Assembly: GCF_009650435.1 (NCBI RefSeq)
Contig: NZ_VVIP01000095.1
Span: 1-64,000, forward strand
Origin: Foetidibacter luteolus
GTDB taxonomy: Bacteria; Bacteroidota; Bacteroidia; Chitinophagales; Chitinophagaceae
Direction of reading: 5' to 3'
Length of the DNA: 64,000 nucleotides
Under the pieces are notes generated by a model. The model was given only the letters and a program-made list of their open reading frames with translations. It was not told the DNA's origin and searched no databases. Every line of letters starts with the position of its first letter. The stretch's first letter is position 1. A program made the translations under genes and the position numbers. Shown here piece by piece: positions 27,273-36,436 of the stretch.

Positions 27273-28634
27273 TTAGCGGTTCACAGCAATCGTCTTTGCA
27301 TTTACAAATTCATGAATGCCCAGCTTACCTAATTCCCGGCCATAGCCTGATTTCTTAATACCACCGAATGGCAGCCTGGCATCACTTTTTACCAGCGTAT
27401 TAATAAATACCGCGCCGGTAGTAATCTTTCTTGCCAGCGCAATGCCTTTGTCAATATCCTTTGTCCATATACTGCCGCCCAGTCCATACCGTGATTCATT
27501 GGCAACAGCAACGGCTTCTGCTTCATCTGCAACGCTAATCACTGAAGCCATCGGCCCAAAAGTTTCTTCATCAAACGCCGGCATACCTTCACGCACCTTT
27601 AGTAATAAGGTTGGCTGATAATTGCAACCGTTTACTTCACCTCCTATACTTAGCACAGCACCTTTAGTTAATGATGCCTGCATTTGCTTTTGTAATTGCT
27701 GCGCCAGGTCAAACCTTGCCATGGGCCCGGTTGTAATGCCCTGCTGCAGCGGGTTACCCTGCCTTAGCTTCTTTATCTGCGCTTCCACTTCGGTAACAAA
27801 GTCGCCCAGTGCATCCTTCAGCACAATAAACCGTTTGGCAGCAATACAGCTTTGGCCAGCATTCTGCATCCGGCTCTGCACGGCTGTCGCGGCGGCCTGC
27901 TTCATATCCGCATCTGGCAACACAATCAACGCGTCAGAACCACCCAACTCCATCACCTGCTTCTTAATGTGCTTACCCGCCAGCGATGCCACTGCACTTC
28001 CGGCCCCTTCACTTCCGGTTAATGTTACTGCCTGTACAATATCCGCAGCTATTATTTTTTCAACCTCCGGCGTATCTATGATGAGTGTTTGAAACACACC
28101 TTCTTCAGCACCAGCTTCCAGGAATACCCTTTCAATAGCCAGCGCACAGCCCGTTACATTCGGTGCATGTTTAAGGAAAGTAACATTACCCGCCATCAAC
28201 GTTGGCGCCGCGTAGCGGAACACCTGCCAGAAAGGAAAATTCCAGGGCATGATAGCCAGTACAGCGCCGATGGGTTGGTATGCAATCAAGCTTTTATAAT
28301 AACCACCATCTACAATTTCATCCTGCAAAAAAGCTTCCCCATGTTCGGCGAAATACTCGCAGGTAACGGCGCATTTCTCCACTTCCGCTTTGGCTTCGGC
28401 TAACACTTTACCCATTTCATGCGTAATAGTGTCTGCGAATTCATCCACATCTTTCCTAAGTATCTGCGCTACTTTTTTCAACACATCAGCCCTTGCAGCA
28501 AAGCTTAGGTTAGACCAATGCTTATAGGCTTTCTCCGACTTATTTATCCTGTCATCCAGTTCAGCGTCATCCATGAGTTCAAACTCATCTACCAGCGACT
28601 GGTCGTAAGGGAATATTGATTTAAAGACTGACAT
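27273..28634 (-). CDS. NAD(P)-dependent aldehyde dehydrogenase
   Basis: From MSVFKSIFPYDQSLVDEFEL at 28634 the protein has 453 residues. ALDH blocks: IMPWNFPFWQVFRYAAPTLM, VTLTGSEGAGSAVASL, general-base Glu in KQVMELGGSDALIVL, nucleophilic Cys in MQNAGQSCIAAKRF, and PFGGIKKSGYGRELG at the end. It belongs to the short succinate-semialdehyde dehydrogenase-like (GabD2/Sad-type) group and is distinct from the gabD at 24023. The substrate is not readable; context with an amine oxidase suggests an aminoaldehyde or semialdehyde. Confidence 0.9.
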   Translation of the reverse strand: MSVFKSIFPYDQSLVDEFELMDDAELDDRINKSEKAYKHWSNLSFAARADVLKKVAQILRKDVDEFADTITHEMGKVLAEAKAEVEKCAVTCEYFAEHGEAFLQDEIVDGGYYKSLIAYQPIGAVLAIMPWNFPFWQVFRYAAPTLMAGNVTFLKHAPNVTGCALAIERVFLEAGAEEGVFQTLIIDTPEVEKIIAADIVQAVTLTGSEGAGSAVASLAGKHIKKQVMELGGSDALIVLPDADMKQAAATAVQSRMQNAGQSCIAAKRFIVLKDALGDFVTEVEAQIKKLRQGNPLQQGITTGPMARFDLAQQLQKQMQASLTKGAVLSIGGEVNGCNYQPTLLLKVREGMPAFDEETFGPMASVISVADEAEAVAVANESRYGLGGSIWTKDIDKGIALARKITTGAVFINTLVKSDARLPFGGIKKSGYGRELGKLGIHEFVNAKTIAVNR

Positions 28635-28712
28635 AATTTTTTTATTCAATGTCTGCAATAGTCAGGCCGTTTAGTGTACCATGCTGTACTAAGCCCCGCT
28701 TACCGTAACCTA

Positions 28713-30257
28713 TCAGGAAGCCATTCGTTTTCTCAGCCTGCCAGGCTTTAACTGCAGCACAATTGCTTCAGCCGCCAACCTGCCCGTTTTTGCCGCGCCG
28801 TTCATATAGCCCTGAAAGTCTGCGCTTACATGCTCGCCGGCGAAAAATATATTGCCTACAGGCGTTGCCTCCCAACCGGCCAATGTGCTCCACTGCCCTG
28901 CCTTTAGCGATGTGTACCCACCCTGGCTGAAGGGGTTTTTCTGCCAGCAATACTTGATATTCCTGCCAGTATATGCCTTTGCTACGCCCGGGTAGATATC
29001 GTCCAGCGATTTGATGAAGTCCACAGCCAAATGTTTCTGGTCAACATCAAAAACATGCGTCGCAAAATCTCCCCCGCCGAATACGGTAAAACTTCCCTGC
29101 TGTTTGGTTTGCATGTGGCTGCTATCCCAGCCACAACCGAAAGACAAATCATTAAACGTATACCCTTGCTTTTGTTCGTTGCGCCAGGGTTTACTGCTTA
29201 CCCCCATCACAAATTTGCAACTGTTGCCATAGCCCAACTCATCAATGCATTTTCGTTTTTCCGCAGGCATATCAACATCAAATGATATTTTTCTAAGCAC
29301 TGAAAATGGTATAGCCAATACAACGTAATCAGCCATTACATTGATGGTTTCGCCGTTGGCGGATGTTTCAAAAGAAAGTCTGTACTGTTCACCGTCTTTT
29401 TTAACGGCGGTAAGCTTATGCCTGAACAAGACTTGCTGCTTCACTTTTGCAAACACTGCATCTGCGAGGTTTTGGCTGCCGCCTTTTATCTTCAGCACTT
29501 CGTGTTCATCTCCAAAAAGACTATAGTCAGCATTCTCTGCAGAAGGCTCGCTGAACATGACAAGAAAATTAATCAGCGATTGTTCTGATGCTTCCATGCC
29601 ATACTCTCTTGTCATTACCACGTTTATTAAATCATACATCCACCCGCTGATACCTATTTCCTGCAGGTAGCCTGTAATGGTTTGCTCATCCAGGTGCCTG
29701 AAAGAAGCGGCAGTGGTATAATTCAGTACTTCCGGAAGGGATTTAATGTCCTGTTCAATCCGTTTCACAAAAGGTTTAAATGCATTTGTCAGCTCGTCTT
29801 TCTCGAGGAATTTGTTACCGAAATAATAGGCATGAGAATCGAGTTTATCCGTTCTCAGATCGTAGAAAGAGACGCCCAATTCGTTGGCCAGGCTTAGCAC
29901 ATCTTCATGCGTAGTATCTACAAATTCTCCGCCTATGTCTGTGGTAACACCCGCACCAAACTCGTTCTTCATCGTAAACATTCGCCCCCCGCTTCTTGGC
30001 GCTGCTTCATAAACTGTGGCGCTGATACCTGCTTTTTTTAGCTGGTAAGCCGCATTTAAACCGGCTATACCCGCACCAACGATTACGATATTCTTTTTTT
30101 TAGCCTGCGCTGTTAAAAGCCCCGGCGCCAACATTCCACCCGCTGTTACCAGGGCGGCCTGCTTAATAAATTTTCTACGGCTTTCATCATAAGCACCTGT
30201 TTGACGCAGAGCATGATGATAAGCATTACGCAGTAAGTTTGATAACGGGTATCGCAT
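28713..30257 (-). CDS. Flavin monoamine oxidase with a Tat-like signal
   Basis: From MRYPLSNLLRNAYHHAL the protein has 514 residues. A Tat motif (SRRKFIKQAALVTAGGMLAPG) is followed by an FAD-binding dinucleotide fold (IVIVGAGIAGLNAAYQLKKAG). The C-terminal FAD block is NIFFAGEHVSADFQGYMNGAA. It probably oxidises a primary amine to an aldehyde, with peroxide and ammonia as by-products, outside the cytoplasm. The adjacent aldehyde dehydrogenase at 27273 is 78 nt downstream and could oxidise the product. An upstream ATG at 30290 would add 11 residues before the Tat signal. Confidence 0.9.
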   Translation of the reverse strand: MRYPLSNLLRNAYHHALRQTGAYDESRRKFIKQAALVTAGGMLAPGLLTAQAKKKNIVIVGAGIAGLNAAYQLKKAGISATVYEAAPRSGGRMFTMKNEFGAGVTTDIGGEFVDTTHEDVLSLANELGVSFYDLRTDKLDSHAYYFGNKFLEKDELTNAFKPFVKRIEQDIKSLPEVLNYTTAASFRHLDEQTITGYLQEIGISGWMYDLINVVMTREYGMEASEQSLINFLVMFSEPSAENADYSLFGDEHEVLKIKGGSQNLADAVFAKVKQQVLFRHKLTAVKKDGEQYRLSFETSANGETINVMADYVVLAIPFSVLRKISFDVDMPAEKRKCIDELGYGNSCKFVMGVSSKPWRNEQKQGYTFNDLSFGCGWDSSHMQTKQQGSFTVFGGGDFATHVFDVDQKHLAVDFIKSLDDIYPGVAKAYTGRNIKYCWQKNPFSQGGYTSLKAGQWSTLAGWEATPVGNIFFAGEHVSADFQGYMNGAAKTGRLAAEAIVLQLKPGRLRKRMAS

Positions 30258-30314
30258 AAGTATTGAATCCAGGTAAAACCTGCGATTCATGTATGTTTTT
30301 TGTTAGTATAAAGC

Positions 30315-30348
30315 GCCTCACCCCAACCCCTCTCCGCCCGGAGAGGGA
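30315..30348. repeat. Short palindromic repeat (ACCCCTCTCC / GGAGAGGG), copy 2
   Basis: CCTCACCCCAACC is followed by an 8-bp perfect hairpin at 30328-30347 (CCCTCTCC, loop GCCC, GGAGAGGG). It lies between susD and the amine oxidase gene. The same unit occurs at 23928. Confidence 0.8.
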
Positions 30349-30362
30349 CTTAAAACCCCAAC

Positions 30363-31733
30363 TCAGTAGCCCGGGTTTTGCTCCACCACCCCGCTGGTAG
30401 CCGCGATTTCCCTTTGCGGTATGGGCATGATGGATTGCACATCCGCGCCGAGAAACTCTTCCACTTTTCCTAAGCGGGCAAGGTCGAATAAACGATGACC
30501 TTCAAAGTTTAATTCGGCCCGCCTCTCTTCCAGCACCGCGTTGATGAACAGCGCATCCGTTGTAAGAGAACCGCTGCTCAAAGCAGGCAGGCCCCGGTGT
30601 GCACGCAGTGTATTTAAATCTGCCAGGCCTTGTACACGGCCCCTTGCTTCCGCACGTATAAGGTACATTTCCGCAAGCCTGATAACGTAGGCTGAATTAT
30701 CCTTCGTGGTTTCGCCACGGTATTTTTCCGTACGTCCATCCGGCTGGATGCTTACATCCACATTTTCATAATCCAGCAAAGCGGCACGGGCATCATCTTC
30801 CCTGTCTTCAAAAAAAGTATTTAAATCGGCATTGGCGAGGAAGATAACTTCAGAACGCAACGCGTCAGGACGCTGATAGGTGGCGGTGTTATAGGTGCTG
30901 GTATTCTGCGGATCGAATTTCAGTTCGAAAACAGATTCCGGCGTTAATTTCTCAGTATAGATTTTGGTGAAATTTTCCGCATCAAAAAGCTCGAAATTGC
31001 TGTCATCAATTACTTCGGTTGCCATGGCCGCGGCTTTGGCCTTATCGCCATAATAGAGATACACCCTAGCCAATAAAGCCCTGGCGGCAGATACGGAAAC
31101 GTATTGATTCCCGTTAAATGTGTTGAGTTGGGAAACAGCCTCTTCCAAATCGCTGATGATTTGCTGGTAGGAGGCATCCACCGTACTTCTTGCTACAGCG
31201 TCTTTCGGTTTATCTGAACTTGTAACGATAGAAATACCGTAAGGTGATGATTTATCCCAATGCTCGCCATACATGCGCAACAGATCGAAGTTGCAGAGGG
31301 CACGCACAAAAAATGCTTCACCAAGAATATTGTTTTTTTCTTCATCATCTATGCCGGGCACTGCTTCCGCATTGTTGATGATTTTGTTAGCGGTATAAAT
31401 GCTGTTGTAAATAGCGTTGTATGTATTCTGAACATAGATATTGGCAGTACCTACCGTTCTTGCGGCAATATCGTTGAGGTCAATAACATCGTAGCCACCT
31501 GTTGTGCCGTTATCGGTATAGCACTCCGCCAGCAGTGGAAAGTAAGCTCCGTAGTAGTTGCGGTCCTGCAGGGTGTTGTACATGCCTACCCTGGCATTAC
31601 GCAGACCGGCAGCAGAAGTGAATACATCTTCATCTTCTACTTCATTTGGGGAAACTACATCGAGTATTTTACTGCAGGAAGTAAAGGTTGCTATAATTAC
31701 AATCAAAGCTGCGTACGCAGCTTTTCTGCTCAC
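30363..31733 (-). CDS. SusD/RagB-family outer-membrane lipoprotein
   Basis: This is the surface lid of a SusCD uptake complex. From a GTG at 31733 the protein has 456 residues and starts with a clear lipoprotein signal: SRKAAYAALIVIIATFTSC, Cys as the lipid anchor. The remainder has SusD-like TPR-type helices (GMYNTLQDRNYYGAYFPLLA, ARALLARVYLYYGDKAKAAA) and the conserved ending AVLEERRAELNFEGHRLFDLAR. Upstream ATGs at 31919 or 31928 give an extension of up to 65 residues that is unlike any signal peptide and is made mostly of repeat DNA. susC ends 196 nt upstream of the GTG. Confidence 0.88.
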   Translation of the reverse strand: MSRKAAYAALIVIIATFTSCSKILDVVSPNEVEDEDVFTSAAGLRNARVGMYNTLQDRNYYGAYFPLLAECYTDNGTTGGYDVIDLNDIAARTVGTANIYVQNTYNAIYNSIYTANKIINNAEAVPGIDDEEKNNILGEAFFVRALCNFDLLRMYGEHWDKSSPYGISIVTSSDKPKDAVARSTVDASYQQIISDLEEAVSQLNTFNGNQYVSVSAARALLARVYLYYGDKAKAAAMATEVIDDSNFELFDAENFTKIYTEKLTPESVFELKFDPQNTSTYNTATYQRPDALRSEVIFLANADLNTFFEDREDDARAALLDYENVDVSIQPDGRTEKYRGETTKDNSAYVIRLAEMYLIRAEARGRVQGLADLNTLRAHRGLPALSSGSLTTDALFINAVLEERRAELNFEGHRLFDLARLGKVEEFLGADVQSIMPIPQREIAATSGVVEQNPGY

Positions 31734-31763
31734 GCAAAGACGCAAAGGCGCAAAGATTTTGGT
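31734..31763. repeat. ACGCAAAGACGCAAAGG-type short repeat against susD
   Basis: The block CGCAAAGACGCAAAGGCGCA (about 31734-31753) followed by AAGATTTTGG is a 6-to-9-bp period repeat. It directly abuts the predicted GTG start of susD and lies between susC and susD. Confidence 0.7.
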
Positions 31764-31803
31764 ATTAAGTTTCGCCCGGTTGCCGCACATTGCTGCGTAT
31801 TGT

Positions 31804-31860
31804 TCGGGACGTACAAGTGAGTGACACAACCACTGTTGATAGTAGCTGTGCAGTTGGTCC
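31804..31860 (+). repeat. Interspersed repeat family B, copy 3
   Basis: This contains GTACAAGTGAGTGACACAAC (exact core) followed by a diverged GATAGTAGCTGTGCAGTTGG tail. It lies in the susC-susD spacer, antisense to the transcript. Confidence 0.8.
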
Positions 31861-31929
31861 CAAAAAAATTTCCCTGTACGTATGATAAGTGAAAAAATTA
31901 TGTTGATATAATGGTTCATAGCTGGCATT

Positions 31930-34900
31930 TTAAAAGTTAAAGTTTACTCCGAACGTGATGGTGCGGGCCTGCGGATAAGCAGCATAATCAACACCGGCAA
32001 CGGTTTCGGCATCGCCACCGTTGGAACTCACTTCGGGATCGAAGCCATAATACTTAGTGCCAACCCACAGGTTTTGCGCCTGCGCATACACCCTTAACGA
32101 CTTATAAAACGTGGCAGCCTTGGGCCTGAAGGTGTAGCCAAGGTTAACCGTACGTACTCGGAAGAAAGAAGCGTTTTCTATGAACTGCGAAGAGTTTTGC
32201 AGGTAGTTGCTAAACACCAGCGAAGCACGTGGAATATCGGTAACATCACCGGGCTTCATCCAGCGTTTGTTAACAACAGCGGCGTTATTGGCATATACCT
32301 GGTATAGGTCTCCGTTTTCATCCCAACCGGCATCGCTCCAGCCAACAGTTTGATACGTAGAGCGGATAAGGTTATACACTTTGTTGCCAAGACTGAATTG
32401 CGTGGATATGGAAAGGTCCCAGTTTTTGTACCGGAAGTCGTTTGACCAGCCTCCGAACCAATCCGGCGTTGCCTTACCAAGTACTTGTTGATCGGCATCA
32501 TCTATTGCGCCGTCTTTATTAAGATCTTCAAACGTGGGGTCGCCGGTTTGGGGGTCGACGCCGGTATATTTAACGCCCCAGAAAGAGCCTACAGCCTCTC
32601 CCACCTTCAGGATATGCGTGGGGAACAAATCTGTATATGCGCTAACCAGCTCATTATCGCTGTACAGTTCCTTAATCTCGTTTTTAATATAGCTAACGTT
32701 AAAGGCGGTATTCCATGTAAAGGCTTTTGATTTAACAACCGCGGCATTCAGAGAAAACTCTACGCCCGTGTTTTGTATGTCGCCTGCATTGATTGTAAGT
32801 GAAGAAAAACCTGAAGTAGCAGGCAGGGGCGCCTGCGTTAACAGCTTGGTGCGGTTGGCTTTAAAGAATTCAACAGAACCACTGAACCTGCCATTGTTTA
32901 TTTCGTAATCAGCACCAATGTTCAGCATTTTGTTGCGCTGCCAGGTTAATTCGCTGTTGCCTATGTTGCGTGGACGTAAGCCAGCTACACCATCGTAGCG
33001 GCCGGGCGTCCAGTAATTCTTGTATTGAAAGTCTCCAATTTCCTGGTCGCCGGTAAGCCCGTAGCTGGCACGAAGTTTTAAACTGGTAAGCCATTTTGAA
33101 CCAGCCAGGAATTCTTCTTTTGTAATTACCCAGCCTGCAGAAAACGCGGGGAATACGCCCCACCTGCCGGATGGATCGAAACGTGAAGAACCATCATAAC
33201 GGCCACTTACTGAAAACAGGTATTTGCCATCATAATCATAATTGGCCCTGCCCAGCAGCGATACGATTCCCCAGCCGTAGTTTAATGCTGTAGCGCCGGT
33301 GATGGTGGATGCACTTGAAATGTTCTGCAACCCGCTGCCCTGAGGAAAGCCCTGTGCACGGATAGACGATTTTTCGTAGCGGGATGACTGTACGGTAAAA
33401 CCGCCGATAGCGGAAAGATGACTTTTACTGCCGATATCTGTTGAATAGCTCAGGATATTTTCATTGAGCCAGGTAGTATTGCGGAAGAATGCTTTTACCG
33501 CTTTACCCCCCACCGTTTCCGCGTCTGTGGTAATGGGGTCGAAGAACTGGTCGTCTGTAAGGTTGGTATAATCAGCGGTAAAAGAGGTTCTGAATTTTAG
33601 TTTCTTGGCCAGCATAATATCGGCAAATACAGTTCCTATAAAACGGTAGTTGCTGCTGAAAGCTTTAATTTCCTTTGCCGATTTTACCGGGTTGTCGCTC
33701 AGCCAGCTTGCCTGGTATTCGGTAAAATCACTGTAGGTACCATCATCATTATACACGGGTTCCAGCGGCGATGCACCGATGGCGTTGGTAACAACACCGG
33801 TATAAGTGTTGTCGTTAAAGCTGCGGCGGTTACGGGTATAGCTGAAAGCGGCATTGGCGCCGATGCTTACCCTGTCACTCACTTTGTTATCTACATTTAA
33901 CCGGAACGAAGCACGTTTGAAAAAGTTTTCGATGACAATACCCGTTTGGTCAAAGTAGTTACCAGCTATAAAAAATCTTGTCTTATCGTTACCGCCCCTT
34001 GCGCTTAACTGTAAGTTGCTGATAGGCGCAGTGCGGAAGATTTCATTCAGCCAGTCGGTATTTACATTACTGTTCCAGCTATCGGGCAAAGGGTTGGTTA
34101 ATACGGCGGGGTCAAAATCGGAAGGGAACAGAGAGGGGTCTGACTGGTATAAAGCCAGGTCTTGCTTACGGGCATCTTCTGTAAGCGCCACAAATTCCTT
34201 ACTGCTCAGAAAAGGAATTTTACGGGCCACTTTCTGTATGCCGCTAAAGCTGTTAAAGCTGAACTCTGTTTTGGCGTTGCGGCCACGCTTGGTGGTAATC
34301 AGCACTACGCCATTGGCCGCACGGGCGCCATAAATAGAGGCAGATGAAGCGTCTTTGAGTATTTCTATGGACTCGATATCATCCGGATTAATATCGCTGA
34401 TAGAGCTGAGGTTCTGGCCGCTGCCTACCTCCTCTCCTTCTATATTATAAGAAGTTGACAAAGCTGAATTACTTTCACTGATCATCGGTACGCCATCCAC
34501 TACATACAACGGATTGTTGGAACCACGTACGCTTACTAATAAACCTGCACCGGGCGTTCCGGATGGTGAGCTTACCAGTATGCCGGCTACCTTACCCTGT
34601 ATGCTCTGCGCCACATTGCTTACAGGCTGGTCTTTAAAATCTTTGTTGCGGATGGAGGAAATGGCGCCGGTAATATCACTTTTCTTTTGTGTGCCGTAGC
34701 CAACTACCACAACTTCGTTTAACTGGCTGCGGCTTTCTTCCAGTACTATATCCAGTGTTGCCTGCCCATTGAGCGGTACTGATTTGGAAGCGAAGCCCAC
34801 AAAGGAAAACTCGAGTGTAGCGGAGGATGAAGGTACGGTTATAGAAAACGTCCCGTCGTCTGCGGTGGTGGCGCCCTGTGATGTACCTTTTACCAGTACC

Positions 34901-35031
34901 GAAGCGCCGGAGACGGGTTTTCCGGACGCGTCTTTAACTGTTCCTTTTACCGTAAGTGATTGCGAAAAAACCAGTAGTGGCAACATAAGAACAGCCGCCA
35001 GCATCATACATAAGCGAATGGATTGGTTCAT
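31930..35031 (-). CDS. SusC/RagA-family TonB-dependent outer-membrane transporter
   Basis: The protein has 1033 residues. It has a signal peptide (MLAAVLMLPLLVFSQ), an N-terminal carboxypeptidase-regulatory-like (CarboxypepD_reg) domain (about residues 25-100, KGTVKDASGKPVSGASVLVKG), a plug with NEVVVVGYGTQKKSDITGAI and RGSNNPLYVVDGVPM, and a long beta-barrel ending in FGVNFNF. It imports large substrates powered by TonB, with SusD as lid. The substrate is unknown. The pair follows the amine catabolism genes on the same strand and may feed them, or it may be independent. Confidence 0.97.
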   Translation of the reverse strand: MNQSIRLCMMLAAVLMLPLLVFSQSLTVKGTVKDASGKPVSGASVLVKGTSQGATTADDGTFSITVPSSSATLEFSFVGFASKSVPLNGQATLDIVLEESRSQLNEVVVVGYGTQKKSDITGAISSIRNKDFKDQPVSNVAQSIQGKVAGILVSSPSGTPGAGLLVSVRGSNNPLYVVDGVPMISESNSALSTSYNIEGEEVGSGQNLSSISDINPDDIESIEILKDASSASIYGARAANGVVLITTKRGRNAKTEFSFNSFSGIQKVARKIPFLSSKEFVALTEDARKQDLALYQSDPSLFPSDFDPAVLTNPLPDSWNSNVNTDWLNEIFRTAPISNLQLSARGGNDKTRFFIAGNYFDQTGIVIENFFKRASFRLNVDNKVSDRVSIGANAAFSYTRNRRSFNDNTYTGVVTNAIGASPLEPVYNDDGTYSDFTEYQASWLSDNPVKSAKEIKAFSSNYRFIGTVFADIMLAKKLKFRTSFTADYTNLTDDQFFDPITTDAETVGGKAVKAFFRNTTWLNENILSYSTDIGSKSHLSAIGGFTVQSSRYEKSSIRAQGFPQGSGLQNISSASTITGATALNYGWGIVSLLGRANYDYDGKYLFSVSGRYDGSSRFDPSGRWGVFPAFSAGWVITKEEFLAGSKWLTSLKLRASYGLTGDQEIGDFQYKNYWTPGRYDGVAGLRPRNIGNSELTWQRNKMLNIGADYEINNGRFSGSVEFFKANRTKLLTQAPLPATSGFSSLTINAGDIQNTGVEFSLNAAVVKSKAFTWNTAFNVSYIKNEIKELYSDNELVSAYTDLFPTHILKVGEAVGSFWGVKYTGVDPQTGDPTFEDLNKDGAIDDADQQVLGKATPDWFGGWSNDFRYKNWDLSISTQFSLGNKVYNLIRSTYQTVGWSDAGWDENGDLYQVYANNAAVVNKRWMKPGDVTDIPRASLVFSNYLQNSSQFIENASFFRVRTVNLGYTFRPKAATFYKSLRVYAQAQNLWVGTKYYGFDPEVSSNGGDAETVAGVDYAAYPQARTITFGVNFNF

Positions 35032-35221
35032 AAGCGGTTTGTTTGATTTTCAATGCCAAATGTTCAATACAGCAACCAGTAGCCGAAGACGGGAAACAAA
35101 TATCAGCAAGTCAGACGAGTCAAAATGCTGGTCAAACTTATTTCTGAAAATAAAAATTTTCTGTTGATTTTCAGAATTTTATTTTGGTCAGATTGCAGTA
35201 AAATAAGCGGAGGAATTTTTT

Positions 35222-35310
35222 GGAGCCCGGCAGGAGGAATATCTATGATGCATCGTTGCGTCGCACTCTTGTACGATTTGTTCGCTATGCAGCATTACCC
35301 GCAGGATAAG
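35222..35310 (-). repeat. Interspersed repeat family A, copy 2
   Basis: On the minus strand it reads CCTGCGGGTAATGCTGCATA, GCGAAC, then the exact core GTACAAGAGTGCGACGCAAC, GATGCATCAT and CTGCCGGGCTCCA. Confidence 0.85.
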
Positions 35311-35385
35311 TTTGCCTGTTCAATGTTCTTTTGTTCAAAGTTCAATGTTGGTGGTTCAGGAATTACAATGTGCAGAGGTATTGTT

Positions 35386-35469
35386 CAACCCCTTAGGGGT
35401 TGGGAATTTTGTTATCAAATGCCAACCCCGGATTTCATCCGGGGCTATTCACATTTAGCCCTGCGGGCT
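35386..35469. repeat. Triple-hairpin repeat block
   Basis: Three perfect hairpins follow each other: CAACCCCTTAGGGGTTG (35386-35402), CCCCGGATTTCATCCGGGG (35426-35444) and AGCCCTGCGGGCT (35457-35469). Similar CCCCGGAT...ATCCGGGG blocks are, from memory, repeated in other Bacteroidota genomes. Here there is one copy. Confidence 0.7.
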
Positions 35470-35578
35470 ATTGCATAACGTATCGGTACTATAACATGCC
35501 GCTTCTGCTAGGCTTAATACTTATATCTGAAGGCAAGCACAGGGTGTTCCGTATGAACATATTTGATTTGGAATTGGC

Positions 35579-36076
35579 TCAAACCTTCTCCATCATCCAG
35601 CTACCGCCCACCGTGTAATGCTTTATCACCGGCCCATCAACATAAGAGTTTGTAATTTGCCAGGTGCCCTGCACGTAATATTTGCCGGTTAAAAACTTCT
35701 TCTTCAGGCGGCCGGTATAATATATGTTGGCCGGCGGATTGAAACTATTGGCCTGCAATTCGTTACGCTCGTTAATGATCACTTCGCATGAGTATCTTTT
35801 GATGAACTGCAATTCATCATTGTGGTAGCCGCCTTCAAGCGTTGCCGGGGCAAGGGACAATTCTATCGTAATATCATCTTCACAAATGCCTTTCAGCATA
35901 CCATCTTCCATCCACAGGCTAATTCTGAAGGCTAACTTTTTATTCCTGAATGCAGGTGGATAGCTGTCATCATAATCCAGCCAGCCCATCCATTTTCCTT
36001 CAATCCGGTCGTTTAACATACCTGCAAAAGTATAGCCTGGCTGCTTGTAATTGGCTGCGGCAGGCTGCCCGGCCAA
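35579..36076 (-). CDS. Protein of unknown function
   Basis: The protein has 165 residues with no signal peptide or membrane segment. It looks like a small beta-rich domain (GKWMGWLDYDDSYPP, KLAFRISLWMEDGMLKG, NIYYTGRLKKKFLTGKYYVQGTWQIT). Internal Trp/Gly patterns suggest a lipocalin-like or avidin-like barrel, but no family can be named. The start could also be the Met at 36019. The gene stands alone. Confidence 0.72.
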   Translation of the reverse strand: MAGQPAAANYKQPGYTFAGMLNDRIEGKWMGWLDYDDSYPPAFRNKKLAFRISLWMEDGMLKGICEDDITIELSLAPATLEGGYHNDELQFIKRYSCEVIINERNELQANSFNPPANIYYTGRLKKKFLTGKYYVQGTWQITNSYVDGPVIKHYTVGGSWMMEKV

Positions 36077-36182
36077 TTAACCCTTGCTTAAATTTTCCGG
36101 GAGGCGGCAGCCGGCGCAGGGTATTTGGCAAAGAATTTTAGCCGGGCAGGCTACTGCTATTCTTTTATGCCTGCGCGTTCAC

Positions 36183-36278
36183 CCTACGCTGCGGGAAAAG
36201 CTGCATAGCGAACAGAACGCACAAGAGTGCGACGCAAGTAAAGCCCAATGCCGGTTCTTCTGCCGGGACCATAAAAAA
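36183..36278 (+). repeat. Interspersed repeat family A, copy 3
   Basis: This contains CTACGCTGCGGGAAAAGC, TGCATAGCGAACAGAACGC, then ACAAGAGTGCGACGCAAG and CTGCCGGGACCATAAAA. It is close to copy 6 at 56574 over its whole length. Confidence 0.85.
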
Positions 36279-36411
36279 AGTCAATGAGTCAAAAAAGTCA
36301 TGAAGTCAATGAGACATGAAGTCAATGAGACATGAAGTCAATGAGACATGAAGTCAATGAGTCATGAAGTCAATGAGACGTGAAGTCAATGAGTCAAAGA
36401 GGTCATGAATA
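36279..36411. repeat. Tandem repeat, 16-bp unit AAGTCAATGAGACATG
   Basis: About seven units in a row, from 36279, with variants of GAGACATG, GAGTCATG and GAGACGTG. There are no spacers between units. It lies directly next to family A copy 3 and just after the end of the downstream permease gene. Confidence 0.9.
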
Positions 36412-36436
36412 CAGTAAATACCATTAGTTAATTGAA

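Larger units (their letters stand above)
35032..35578. other. Long upstream region of susC with repeats
   Basis: No gene is supported. The part nearest susC is AT-rich and probably holds its promoter, although I see no clear Bacteroidota -7 box. Family A copy 2 (35222-35310) and a triple-hairpin block (35386-35469) fill the centre. The stretch next to 35579 has no recognised feature. Confidence 0.6.
36077..36436. other. Intergenic region holding family A copy 3 and a 16-bp tandem repeat
   Basis: No gene is supported. Besides the two repeat features listed separately, only about 100 nt of unremarkable sequence follows the start of the gene at 36076. Confidence 0.6.

Noticed and set aside
31260..31824. 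Plus-strand open frames inside susD
   Set aside because: Both are antisense to a well-supported SusD gene and partly consist of repeat sequence.
36279..36411. Possible CRISPR array
   Set aside because: The 16-bp units are directly joined with no unique spacers, and no cas genes are near.
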